Source: an uncultured Clostridia bacterium (GTDB lineage: Bacteria; Bacillota; Clostridia; Christensenellales; UBA1242). From it: a DNA stretch of 64,000 nucleotides. The notes beneath the pieces were generated by a model. The model did not search any database. It worked only from the letters and a program-made list of their open reading frames with translations, and had not been told where the DNA came from. Both the position numbers and the translations under genes were made by a program. The stretch's first letter is position 1, and every line of letters begins with the position of its first letter. The DNA is taken from NCBI GenBank assembly GCA_934793215.1, contig CAKVOP010000001.1:62001-126000 (forward strand). Direction: 5' to 3'. Below, piece by piece: positions 52,111 through 60,093 of this stretch.

Positions 52111-52199
52111 AGTTAGATATTTCGTCCGTTTAGTAAGAGCGAGAGAAAAAGAAAGACTTTTTCATAAGTTTGAATCGTTCTTGCCAAAAGGAGAAATAA

Positions 52200-52427
52200 A
52201 TGGATTTTTGGAATGAACTTGTAAAGATCGTCATAAGTAATGGTGTTTTTGCGACACTCTTTGTTTTCTTGTTTTTCTATCAACTTAAAGATTCAACACG
52301 CAGGGAAAAGGAGTATCGCACTACGATAGACAACCTTATGAAACATCTTAAAATTATTGACGAGGTGCGAGCGGAAGTAAGTGACCTAAAAGATTTAGTT
52401 TTGGAGAAACAAAATGAAAAGGTTTAA
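52200..52427 (+). CDS. BhlA/UviB-family holin-like protein
   Basis: The 75-residue protein has one membrane segment near the N-terminus (VISNGVFATLFVFLFFYQL) and a charged helix after it ending IIDEVRAEVSDLKDLVLEKQ. This fits the BhlA/UviB family, linked to bacteriocin and phage release. AAAGGAG precedes the ATG. It overlaps the second holin gene by 14 bases. Confidence 0.75.
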   Translation: MDFWNELVKIVISNGVFATLFVFLFFYQLKDSTRREKEYRTTIDNLMKHLKIIDEVRAEVSDLKDLVLEKQNEKV

Positions 52428-52728
52428 AAATTATGGATTTTGGACTGCGCTTTCTGGTGCTCTCGTGCTGTTTCTTAAAACACTAGGTGAAGCCTTTGGG
52501 TTTTCAATCCACCAAGAAACGGTTTCAAATCTTGTTATGGCACTAGCCGAACTTCTTGTTGTTTTTGGAATTGTTGTAATGCCAAGAAACAAAGAGGATA
52601 GTTCGTCAACAGAAGAAAAAGGTGACGATGCTATCGGCACTGATGACAAACAAGAAGATAAAGAAAAAGTGGAAGAAAAAGAAGAAACTCAAGGCAAAAA
52701 GCCTGATGACGAGAAAGATAAAGAGTAG
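52414..52728 (+). CDS. Phage holin with acidic C-terminal tail
   Basis: The 104-residue protein has two membrane segments (NYGFWTALSGALVLFLKTLG, and SNLVMALAELLVVFGIVVMP) in the layout of Phage_holin_1 proteins. A strongly charged tail of about 45 residues, mostly Glu, Asp and Lys, follows. Holins open the membrane to release an endolysin, but no endolysin gene follows. Instead a terminator ends the operon. Confidence 0.75.
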   Translation: MKRFKNYGFWTALSGALVLFLKTLGEAFGFSIHQETVSNLVMALAELLVVFGIVVMPRNKEDSSSTEEKGDDAIGTDDKQEDKEKVEEKEETQGKKPDDEKDKE

Positions 52729-52742
52729 TCTTTTCACAACTT

Positions 52743-52776
52743 AAAAAAGTCGGCACTTTAAATGCCGACTTTTTTG
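52743..52776 (+). terminator. Terminator ending the phage-head operon
   Basis: AAAAAGTCGGCA and TGCCGACTTTTT pair perfectly around seven bases, with a T run. The 240 bases from here to comEC are AT-rich with no gene. Confidence 0.92.
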
Positions 52777-53005
52777 TTTAAATGAGTTATGATTTAAAAA
52801 TATAAATTTGTGCCACTCGTGCTCCTCAAATAATCCTCTCTTTTTTCACAGCGAAGCAAGCATATGTTTTTGATTTGCGTTTCAAATTCTAGATGAAAAC
52901 TTGTTTTAAATTGCTTTTTTATGATAATTTAGATAAAAACGCCATAATTTTCTAAAAAAACTTGAAAATAATGTCATATTTCTTTAATTATTTAACCAAA
53001 TTTGT

Positions 53006-53011
53006 TAAAAT
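53006..53011 (+). promoter_or_regulatory. comEC -10 box, leaderless arrangement
   Basis: TAAAAT stands six bases before the comEC ATG. The -35 (TTTAAT at 52983) is weak. Confidence 0.4.
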
Positions 53012-53017
53012 AGCCAT

Positions 53018-55108
53018 ATGAAAAAAGTCGTAAATTATCGTCCACTATTTTTTATCTTTGTTTTTCTCCTTTGCGGAATTATTATGGCAAGGAAGGTTTT
53101 TGACAAAGATTTTCTAGTTATTTCAATTTTAGTGTTAACGATAATTGCGATGGTAATATGGCTTTGCGTCGCGAAAAAATTTAAAATTTTGTGTCTGCTT
53201 TTGGGCGTGTTTATTTTGGGAGGAGGACTATTCTTTGCTGGCAAGGCGTGCTATAAAGTAAACGAATACACGGGGCAAGTGGCAGTTGTTGGAAGAGTGA
53301 CGGATTCTATTAAAGAAGGTGACCACTATTATAGAGTTGTTTTAGACGATGTTGTCATTGAAGGCAAAAGCGACAAAAATATTTCTTTATACATAAGCGT
53401 TCGAGACGGCAAGACGGTAAAAGCAGGTGATAAAATTGCTTTTGAATCTAGCCTTGAAAGTGTTTCTCTTTGGACATTAAAAAATTTCAATTCATACTAC
53501 TATCGCAATAATATTGGCTATGTTACTTCAATCAATTCAAGTTCGTTGGTTGTGATTGATGGTGGATTAAAACTTGACGAAAGCATAAGACAGACTGTCA
53601 AAAAAAGACTTGAAGATAATCTTTCAAAGGAAAATGCTGGACTTTGTTATGCACTTTTGTTTGGCGATAAAATTGAGATTTCAAACGACACTCTTTTAAA
53701 TTACAAAAATGCAGGAATAATTCATATTTTGGCAGTTAGTGGACTGCATGTTAGTTTTCTGTTAGCACTACTTCTTGGACTAATGAAATTATGCAAGGTC
53801 AATAAATATGTTAGTTTTGTTTTGGCAACAACTTTTATTATATTTTTTGCCTATCTTTGCTCATTTACTCCTTCGGTTGTAAGAGCAGGACTTATGTGCA
53901 TTTTCTTTATGCTTTCTCGTCTTCTAGGCAGAAGATATGACACGCTTTCTTCACTGGGACTTGCGGGAAGTATCATTTTACTGGTCAGTCCGCTTACGGC
54001 ATTTGACATTGGGTTTTTGATGAGCGTATTTTGCGTGCTTGGGATAAGCATGCTTTCAAAGCTTTTCACAAAAGTGTTTGTAAAAGCTATGCCATATTCC
54101 GTCGCCTCTGCTCTTTCGGTTTCACTTTCAAGCCAAATTATAACATTACCTTTTACTGCTTATTTTGGTGGAAAATTTAACTTTCTCTCGCCATTTGTAA
54201 ACTTAATCATTGTGCCTTTCTTTGGCATTCTTTTCCCTTATCTTGTGGTTGCGAGTTTTGTCAGTGCTATTTTGCCTTTTATGGGATTTATTCTTGCACC
54301 TGCTGGCTGGGGATTTAGTGCAGTAACAAGTGTTGTAAGATTCTTTGGAAACACAAGTCTTTATTTACCTATTGAAAAAGTTCATGTCACCGTGATGATA
54401 ATGTTTTTTGTGCTTATCTTTGTTTTTAGCAAATTTGTGCTTTTGCCTTTTAACAAAAAATCGGCAGTTATTGGCACGCTTGCAATTCTTCTTTCTATTT
54501 GCGGACTTTTAAGTCCCCTTACGATAAAAAGTGACTTGCAATCAGCGGTTCAACTTTGTTCAAGTTCAAGTCCTTGCTATGTCCTTACGTCATCAAGCGG
54601 AGAAAGAATGCTGGTTGGATACAATAGTTTGGTAGAGAATTATGCCAGAGAATATAACGCGAGAAAATTTGACTATTTTCTATCTTTTGAACCAATAGAC
54701 GAAGAAGACACTTTGGCACTTGCCTCATTTGGTACAAGGCTATTTGTGGCGTGCAGTGGTGACAATTCGTGCGAAAACACGATGTATTCATCTGCTGGTG
54801 AGTGTGGAGAATTTGAGTATGAATTTTTAAAAAGCGAAAATAAAATTCTTGGCGTGGGAATTAAGTTTGATGAGACAAAAATTTTTATTGCAACAGGGGC
54901 TAGCACGCGGTATAATCAAAAATATGAAGAGTATTTTGATGGATTTAAACCGAGTGTTGTTTTTGTGGGCGAAAATGATGAAATCGGGCATGATTATGTC
55001 ACTATCTCGCTAAACAAAAATGGACAATCATGGACTAGTTTTGAAGAAAATGGCAATATGAAATTTATATTTGAAAGCATATTTGTGTACAAGGAGGCAT
55101 TAGATTGA
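53018..55108 (+). CDS. comEC: DNA internalisation channel protein ComEC/Rec2
   Basis: The 696-residue protein has N-terminal membrane segments, an OB-like loop, and the competence domain with AGIIHILAVSGLHVSFLLALL and the following segments PSVVRAGLMCIFFMLSRLLGRRYD. The C-terminal region (from about 500) is a metallo-beta-lactamase-like part that appears degenerate and short. ComEC forms the channel for single-stranded DNA uptake. No comEA precedes it. holA follows with a TTGA overlap. Confidence 0.9.
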   Translation: MKKVVNYRPLFFIFVFLLCGIIMARKVFDKDFLVISILVLTIIAMVIWLCVAKKFKILCLLLGVFILGGGLFFAGKACYKVNEYTGQVAVVGRVTDSIKEGDHYYRVVLDDVVIEGKSDKNISLYISVRDGKTVKAGDKIAFESSLESVSLWTLKNFNSYYYRNNIGYVTSINSSSLVVIDGGLKLDESIRQTVKKRLEDNLSKENAGLCYALLFGDKIEISNDTLLNYKNAGIIHILAVSGLHVSFLLALLLGLMKLCKVNKYVSFVLATTFIIFFAYLCSFTPSVVRAGLMCIFFMLSRLLGRRYDTLSSLGLAGSIILLVSPLTAFDIGFLMSVFCVLGISMLSKLFTKVFVKAMPYSVASALSVSLSSQIITLPFTAYFGGKFNFLSPFVNLIIVPFFGILFPYLVVASFVSAILPFMGFILAPAGWGFSAVTSVVRFFGNTSLYLPIEKVHVTVMIMFFVLIFVFSKFVLLPFNKKSAVIGTLAILLSICGLLSPLTIKSDLQSAVQLCSSSSPCYVLTSSSGERMLVGYNSLVENYAREYNARKFDYFLSFEPIDEEDTLALASFGTRLFVACSGDNSCENTMYSSAGECGEFEYEFLKSENKILGVGIKFDETKIFIATGASTRYNQKYEEYFDGFKPSVVFVGENDEIGHDYVTISLNKNGQSWTSFEENGNMKFIFESIFVYKEALD

Positions 55109-56046
55109 AAACATTAAAACAAAGACTTAAAGAAGGGCTTAAAAATTGCTATATTATGAGCGGTGACGACTATTATCTTTATGAACGAGCATATGAGATG
55201 ATAAAAAAAGTTGCCAACATTGAACTTGAAGATTTTAACCTTGTCAAATTTGACGATGAAAACTTTTCAATGAAAGGACTTTTAGATTCGTGTGAAGTTA
55301 TGCCTATGGGAAGCGAAAAGAGGCTAATACTCGTGAAAAACATAGTAAAAGTCACTGAAAATGATAAAAAACTTTTGGAAGACTATCTTGAAGCACCGGT
55401 TGAAAGCACTATTATTGTGATTTTTGATTATTTTGATAAATTTTCGTCAATCAAAAATTGTGAAAGGGTTGATTGCAAGCGTTTTGACAATAAGACTGCA
55501 CTTGCGGTTATTGCAAGTGAACTTGAAAAGAAAGGCAAACAAATTTCCACAGAGGCTGGGCAAACTTTGCTTGATTACTGCAACGGATATTTGACTAGGG
55601 TAAACTGCGAACTTGACAAGCTGGCTTACTACGATATTACAAACCCTCTAATCACAAAGAAAATGGTTGAAGAACTTGTCAGTAAAGACACCGATTATGT
55701 AGTGTTTGAACTTACAGAGGCACTAGGTCAAAAAAATGCAGATAAAGCACTTAAAATTTTAGAAAAAATGATAAAAGAGCAGGGCGTTTTGGGGCTTATT
55801 ACAAACCATTTTAGAAGACTTTTCTTTATTTCAATAAGTGACATGACCGACAATGCTCTTTCGGGGTTATTGGGCGTAAAGGAATATGCAATAAGAAAAC
55901 AGCGCGAACAAGTGAAAAACTTTTCTAAACTTCAACTTAAAAAAATCTATGCTCTTTTAGAGGAAGTGGACTATAAGATTAAAAGCGGGGCAATGCTTGC
56001 CGACACTGCATTAAACTACCTCGTATTGTCAATTTTGTATATTTAA
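55105..56046 (+). CDS. holA: DNA polymerase III subunit delta HolA
   Basis: The 313-residue protein starts with TTG, eight bases after AAGGAGG. The AAA+-like N-terminus is CYIMSGDDYYLYERAYEMIKK. It continues with VMPMGSEKRLILVKN, then DYVVFELTEALGQKNADKAL and ITNHFRRLFFIS. HolA opens the sliding clamp within the clamp loader. comEC-holA is a common pairing. Confidence 0.93.
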   Translation: MKTLKQRLKEGLKNCYIMSGDDYYLYERAYEMIKKVANIELEDFNLVKFDDENFSMKGLLDSCEVMPMGSEKRLILVKNIVKVTENDKKLLEDYLEAPVESTIIVIFDYFDKFSSIKNCERVDCKRFDNKTALAVIASELEKKGKQISTEAGQTLLDYCNGYLTRVNCELDKLAYYDITNPLITKKMVEELVSKDTDYVVFELTEALGQKNADKALKILEKMIKEQGVLGLITNHFRRLFFISISDMTDNALSGLLGVKEYAIRKQREQVKNFSKLQLKKIYALLEEVDYKIKSGAMLADTALNYLVLSILYI

Positions 56047-56084
56047 AATGGCTTAAAAGTCTTATAAATGCTTTGTAAAAAGAC

Positions 56085-56114
56085 TTGCAAATGCGGGGCA
56101 AAGTGTGGTAAGAT
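56085..56114 (+). promoter_or_regulatory. der promoter
   Basis: TTGCAA, 18 bases, TAAGAT with TG one base before the -10. A leader of about 15 bases with AGGAG follows. Confidence 0.5.
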
Positions 56115-56134
56115 AAATTTAGGAGAAAATAACT

Positions 56135-57448
56135 ATGTATAAACCCGTAGTGGCGGTGGTTGGCCGTCCAAATGTGGGGAAAAGCACCTTTTTTAACAAA
56201 ATATGTGGAAAGCGAATCTCTATTGTAGATGATACTCCCGGGGTGACAAGAGATAGAATTTATGCCGATGCCGAATGGTGTGGGCATGCTTTTACTTTGG
56301 TGGACACTGGTGGGCTTGACTCTCAAAGTGACGATGTTTTTCAAAAAGATATTGCCCAGCAAGCAAAAATTGCTATTCATGAAGCAGATGTTATAGTCTT
56401 TTTAGTAGACGGAAGGGTAGGGGTTACCCCAAATGATGAAGAGGTTGCATCTATTTTGCAACGTTCAAAAACTCCTGTTGTGCTGGTCGTAAACAAACTT
56501 GACAATTTTGAAGTTGAAAAGACTTATGAGTTTTATTCACTTGGGCTTGGCGATCCAATGCCTCTTTCTGTTATGCAAAGCAAAGGGCTTGGCGATGTTC
56601 TGGACGAAATAGTCAAACATTTTAAGGAAAGAAAACTGACTGAAGAGGAAGAAAAACTCACCAAAATTGCACTCGTTGGACGCCCAAATGTAGGGAAAAG
56701 TAGCCTTGTAAATAGACTTATTGGCGAAACAAGAGTTGTTGTTAGTGATCAAGAAGGCACCACAAGAGATAGCGTTTTAGTTCCATTTAGGTATAACAAA
56801 AAAGATTATGCTCTTGTAGATACCGCAGGGCTTCGCCGTCAAAGGTCAGTGGAAAAAGTTTCTATCGAGGGCTATTCGGTTTTAAGAACGATGTCGGCGA
56901 TTGATGAGGCAGATGTTGTGGCAATCGTTATCGACGGAAGCAGTGAAATAATAAGTGAGCAAGATGTTCGTATTGCGGGATATGTGCACGAAGCGGGAAA
57001 ACCTAGTGTGATTGTAGTGAACAAGTGGGATATTAAGTCTCGTAGCAAAGAAGACTATATGGCTCTTTTAAACGAAGCACTTTCATTTATGAGTTATTTC
57101 AAAGTTATTTTTGTTTCCGCCCTTACTGGTGCTAGTACAGGACAAATCATGCAGATGCTTGAAGAAAGTTATCAAAATTCCTCAAAGCGTATCACAACTG
57201 GACTATTAAACGACCTTTTACATGATGCAATTCTTGGACATGAACCTCCAAGTCACAATGGGGCACGCGTAAAAATAAAATATATTACGCAGGCTTCTTC
57301 AAATCCTCCAACCTTTGTACTTTTTGTTAATGATGCTAAACTTATTAATTTTTCATACAAGAGATACCTCGAAAACAAACTTCGAGAGAGAGTTGATTTT
57401 ACCGGCACACCTATAAGGCTAAACATTAAGGGAAAGGGGGACGAATGA
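56135..57448 (+). CDS. der: Ribosome biogenesis GTPase Der (EngA)
   Basis: The 437-residue protein has two tandem G domains, each with GRPNVGKS (about residues 9-16 and 184-191), DTAG/DTGG and NKxD motifs. A C-terminal KH-like domain follows (RVKIKYITQASSNPPTFVLFVN). Der is essential for 50S assembly. plsY begins two bases after its stop. Confidence 0.97.
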   Translation: MYKPVVAVVGRPNVGKSTFFNKICGKRISIVDDTPGVTRDRIYADAEWCGHAFTLVDTGGLDSQSDDVFQKDIAQQAKIAIHEADVIVFLVDGRVGVTPNDEEVASILQRSKTPVVLVVNKLDNFEVEKTYEFYSLGLGDPMPLSVMQSKGLGDVLDEIVKHFKERKLTEEEEKLTKIALVGRPNVGKSSLVNRLIGETRVVVSDQEGTTRDSVLVPFRYNKKDYALVDTAGLRRQRSVEKVSIEGYSVLRTMSAIDEADVVAIVIDGSSEIISEQDVRIAGYVHEAGKPSVIVVNKWDIKSRSKEDYMALLNEALSFMSYFKVIFVSALTGASTGQIMQMLEESYQNSSKRITTGLLNDLLHDAILGHEPPSHNGARVKIKYITQASSNPPTFVLFVNDAKLINFSYKRYLENKLRERVDFTGTPIRLNIKGKGDE

Positions 57449-57449
57449 T

Positions 57450-58244
57450 ATGGTTTATTTATACTTTGTTCTCATAGCGATTGCAAGTTATTTGATTGGA
57501 ACTATAAACTTTTCCAAAATTATTGCTTGGAATGCTAGACGAAAGGATATAACAAAAATTGGTTCGCATAACCCAGGCACAATGAATATGCTTCGTTCTT
57601 TCGGGTTCGGGCTTGCCTTCACAACTTTCGTGGCTGAAATTGTTAAGTCGGGGCTTGTGTGCCTTATTGTAAAACTTATTTTGCCAGCATATGGCGACCT
57701 TGTTTATTTCTTTGCAGGTTTTTTCCTTATGCTTGGAAATGGATTTCCTATTTGGTCAAAATTTAAAGGTGGCAAGTGTGTGGCATGCCTAGCTGGAATC
57801 TTCTTGTTTTCAAGTATTTGGTATGCTTCATTAGGCTGGTTTGTAGTTTGCTTTATACTTCTTATTTTTGTAGATATTGGAAGCGTGATATCGTTTTCGT
57901 ACATTGGAGGACTTGCAATTTCTTACACGGTGTATGCATGGGTTAAACATATTCCTTATGCATGGGCAGTGACCGCTCTTATTTGGGTTATGTATTTAAT
58001 TATGCTTGCAAAGCATCATGCTAATATCGGTAGACTTTTCAAAGGCAAAGAGAACCATGTGGGCTTTAAAGACAAACTTAAATCCTTCTTTTCTAAAAAG
58101 AAAGAAAAAGAGGAAGAGGTGGTCGTTGAAGATGGTCAAACAATGCCTGAAAATGAAATTGTTATTGATGACTCTATTCCAGCAAATGATGAAGACTCAT
58201 TAAACGACGAAAAGTCTCGTAGTGAAAGTGATAAAGAAAGTTAA
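57450..58244 (+). CDS. plsY: Acyl-phosphate glycerol-3-phosphate acyltransferase PlsY, with acidic tail
   Basis: The 264-residue membrane enzyme has the PlsY motifs SYLIGTINFSKII, the glycerol-3-phosphate-site region KIGSHNPGTMNMLRSFG and the later FPIWSKFKGGKCVA and HHANIGRLFKGKENHVG. It acylates glycerol-3-phosphate with acyl phosphate. The usual length is about 200. Here a tail of about 60 residues follows, Lys-rich at first and then strongly acidic and Ser-rich. AAAGGGGG precedes the ATG. The der-plsY order is common. Confidence 0.93.
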   Translation: MVYLYFVLIAIASYLIGTINFSKIIAWNARRKDITKIGSHNPGTMNMLRSFGFGLAFTTFVAEIVKSGLVCLIVKLILPAYGDLVYFFAGFFLMLGNGFPIWSKFKGGKCVACLAGIFLFSSIWYASLGWFVVCFILLIFVDIGSVISFSYIGGLAISYTVYAWVKHIPYAWAVTALIWVMYLIMLAKHHANIGRLFKGKENHVGFKDKLKSFFSKKKEKEEEVVVEDGQTMPENEIVIDDSIPANDEDSLNDEKSRSESDKES

Positions 58245-58280
58245 ATTATACTCAAAAACATGCTTTATAAAATTTTGAAG

Positions 58281-58312
58281 ACCTTTCCTTAAACTGGGGA
58301 AAGGTTTTTTGT
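58281..58312 (+). terminator. Terminator after plsY
   Basis: ACCTTTCC and GGAAAGGT pair around nine bases, followed by TTTTT. Confidence 0.85.
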
Positions 58313-58334
58313 TTTAAATTGAATTATAAATATG

Positions 58335-58363
58335 GCATAAAAGCATAAAAATGGGCATAGATT
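58335..58363 (+). promoter_or_regulatory. Candidate SigmaE promoter of spoIVA
   Basis: GCATAAAA and, 13 bases later, CATAGATT. This resembles a SigmaE promoter (-35 with ATA, -10 CATACAAT). spoIVA is in the SigmaE regulon of B. subtilis. Confidence 0.45.
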
Positions 58364-58382
58364 ATGGTGTCACGGAGGATTT

Positions 58383-59858
58383 ATGGAAAAATTTGAAATC
58401 TATGAGGACATCAAATCGCGAACTAATGGCGATATTTATATTGGCGTGGTTGGACCTGTTAGAGTGGGTAAAAGCACTTTTATAAGTCAATTTATGCAAA
58501 GACTTGTTGTCCCAAACATTACTGAAAAAAACGCGAAGGAAAGAACTCTCGACGAGCTCCCTCAAAGTGCGGACGGAAAAACAATCATGACAACTCAACC
58601 TCACTTTGTTCCCAACGAAGCGGTAAAAATTAAAGTTGCAAACGCTGAAATGAGGGTAAGGCTTATTGATTGCGTGGGCTATCTTGTGAGTGGAGTTATG
58701 GGGCACACCGAAGACGATAAACCACGGCTCGTTAAAACCCCTTGGTCTAACAAAGAAATGCCATTTGAAGAAGCTGCTGAATTTGGAACGACAAAGGTAA
58801 TAGAAGACCACTCGACAATTGGTATTATGGTTACAACTGATGGCTCTGTTGCCGATTTGCCTAGAAGCAGTTATGTTGAAGCCGAAGAGAGGGTCGTAAA
58901 GAAACTCAAAGATGCTGGCAAACCATTTGTAATTGCCCTTAACTGCAAAAATCCACACTCCCAAGATAACAAAAAGTTGGCACAAAGTTTGTCTGTAAAA
59001 TATGACGCACCAGTTATTCCAATCAATGCACTTGAACTTAAAGACGAAGATGTGGATAAAATTTTTGAAAATGTGCTTATGGAATTTCCTGTTAAGTCAA
59101 TTCAAGTAAAAATGCCTGATTGGCTTCGTGCACTTGACTTCAATGACGACATTATCAGTGAAATTACAAATGAAATGAGAAAGGTTGGGCAAGGCATGCT
59201 TAAATTGAGCGATGCAAATAAAAATCAAATTGCCTTTTCTGAAAGTACCGCTTTTGATCCAATCACTCTTTCGGTTATTGACGCTGGAAATGGAATAATC
59301 AAATTTAATGTCATTCCAAAGGACGGATTGTTTTATAAAGTTCTGTCAAAAGAATGTGGATATGAACTTGCCGATGATTTCGCACTTGTTAAATATATCA
59401 AAGAACTTGCTGTTGCCAAACTTGAATATGATAAACTCAAAACTGCCCTTGAAGAGGTTAAACAAACAGGTTATGGCATAGTTGAACCTCGCAGAGAAGA
59501 TTTGGAACTTGGCGAGCCAGAGGTTATTAAACAAGGGGGAAGGTATGGCGTTAAGATTAAGGCGTCTGCACCAAGCCTTCATATCATGAGAGTTGATGTA
59601 GAAACAGAGGTTACCCCTCTTGTAGGAAGTGAAGACCAAAGCGAAGATTTCGTTAAGAGCCTTCAAGAGCAATTTGAAACTAAACCAGAAAGCATTTGGG
59701 ATACCAACATTTTGGGGAAGAGCCTTTATTCGCTTGTTGGAGATAATATCAATTCAAAAATTATCACTATGCCAGTTGAGGCTCAACGTAAAATGAGAAA
59801 AACGCTTAGCAGAATAGTCAACGAGGGTAAGGGGGGAGTGCTTTGTATACTTCTTTAA
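58383..59858 (+). CDS. spoIVA: Stage IV sporulation protein A, spore coat ATPase
   Basis: The 491-residue protein matches B. subtilis SpoIVA in length and in Walker A position (GPVRVGKST, Lys30). Other typical blocks are LPQSADGKTIMTTQPHFVP, RLIDCVGYLV, TTDGSVADLPRSSYVEAEERVV and the end EGKGGVLCILL. SpoIVA polymerises on the forespore in an ATP-dependent way as coat basement, anchored by SpoVM and bound by SipL; candidates for both are in this window. GGAGG precedes the ATG. Confidence 0.97.
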   Translation: MEKFEIYEDIKSRTNGDIYIGVVGPVRVGKSTFISQFMQRLVVPNITEKNAKERTLDELPQSADGKTIMTTQPHFVPNEAVKIKVANAEMRVRLIDCVGYLVSGVMGHTEDDKPRLVKTPWSNKEMPFEEAAEFGTTKVIEDHSTIGIMVTTDGSVADLPRSSYVEAEERVVKKLKDAGKPFVIALNCKNPHSQDNKKLAQSLSVKYDAPVIPINALELKDEDVDKIFENVLMEFPVKSIQVKMPDWLRALDFNDDIISEITNEMRKVGQGMLKLSDANKNQIAFSESTAFDPITLSVIDAGNGIIKFNVIPKDGLFYKVLSKECGYELADDFALVKYIKELAVAKLEYDKLKTALEEVKQTGYGIVEPRREDLELGEPEVIKQGGRYGVKIKASAPSLHIMRVDVETEVTPLVGSEDQSEDFVKSLQEQFETKPESIWDTNILGKSLYSLVGDNINSKIITMPVEAQRKMRKTLSRIVNEGKGGVLCILL

Positions 59859-59901
59859 ATTAATTAAAGAATGTTAAAATGATGAAAATATGCAAAAAAA
59901 C

Positions 59902-59932
59902 AAAAAAGGCTTAAAAAAAGCCTTTTTTTGTT
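59902..59932 (+). terminator. Terminator after spoIVA
   Basis: AAAAAAGGCTT and AAGCCTTTTTTT form a stem with a short loop and T run. The rest of the gap to pcrA is AT-rich. Confidence 0.88.
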
Positions 59933-60059
59933 AAATTAAAGTAATTTTTCGTGTTTTTCATTTAAATATTTTACAATGTGAAAATTTTAATTTTTTATTC
60001 TATCTCATAAAGCCATGTTTTAATTAAATGGTATTACCAAAATAAGCCGGCTTTTTGCT

Positions 60060-60087
60060 TTGAAAAGTTGTTAAAAAATGCTATCAT
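60060..60087 (+). promoter_or_regulatory. pcrA promoter, leaderless arrangement
   Basis: TTGAAA, 16 bases, TATCAT, then six bases to the ATG. Confidence 0.6.
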
Positions 60088-60093
60088 ATATTC

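Larger units (their letters stand above)
45393..52776 (+). mobile_element. Compact phage-head operon (portal, scaffold, coat, connectors, holins), incomplete prophage or domesticated module
   Basis: Ten consecutive plus-strand genes in P22-like head order: TerS-like, Cys-rich small protein, portal, scaffold, coat, a conserved small protein, a gp4-like adaptor, a gp10-like connector, a UviB-like protein and a holin. Several overlap by ATGA-type junctions. A -10 box stands upstream and a strong terminator at 52743. There is no integrase, repressor, large terminase, tail fibre or endolysin. All frames are intact, and base composition resembles the host. It lies between an ABC transporter and comEC. 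Confidence 0.85.

Noticed and set aside
52100..52216. 38-codon basic frame overlapping the gp10-like and UviB-like genes
   Set aside because: No ribosome site, and it overlaps both neighbours; nothing supports translation.
45259..53017. Flanks of the phage-head operon searched for attachment-site direct repeats and an integrase
   Set aside because: No convincing long direct repeat was seen by eye and no recombinase gene is present; not reported as an att site.
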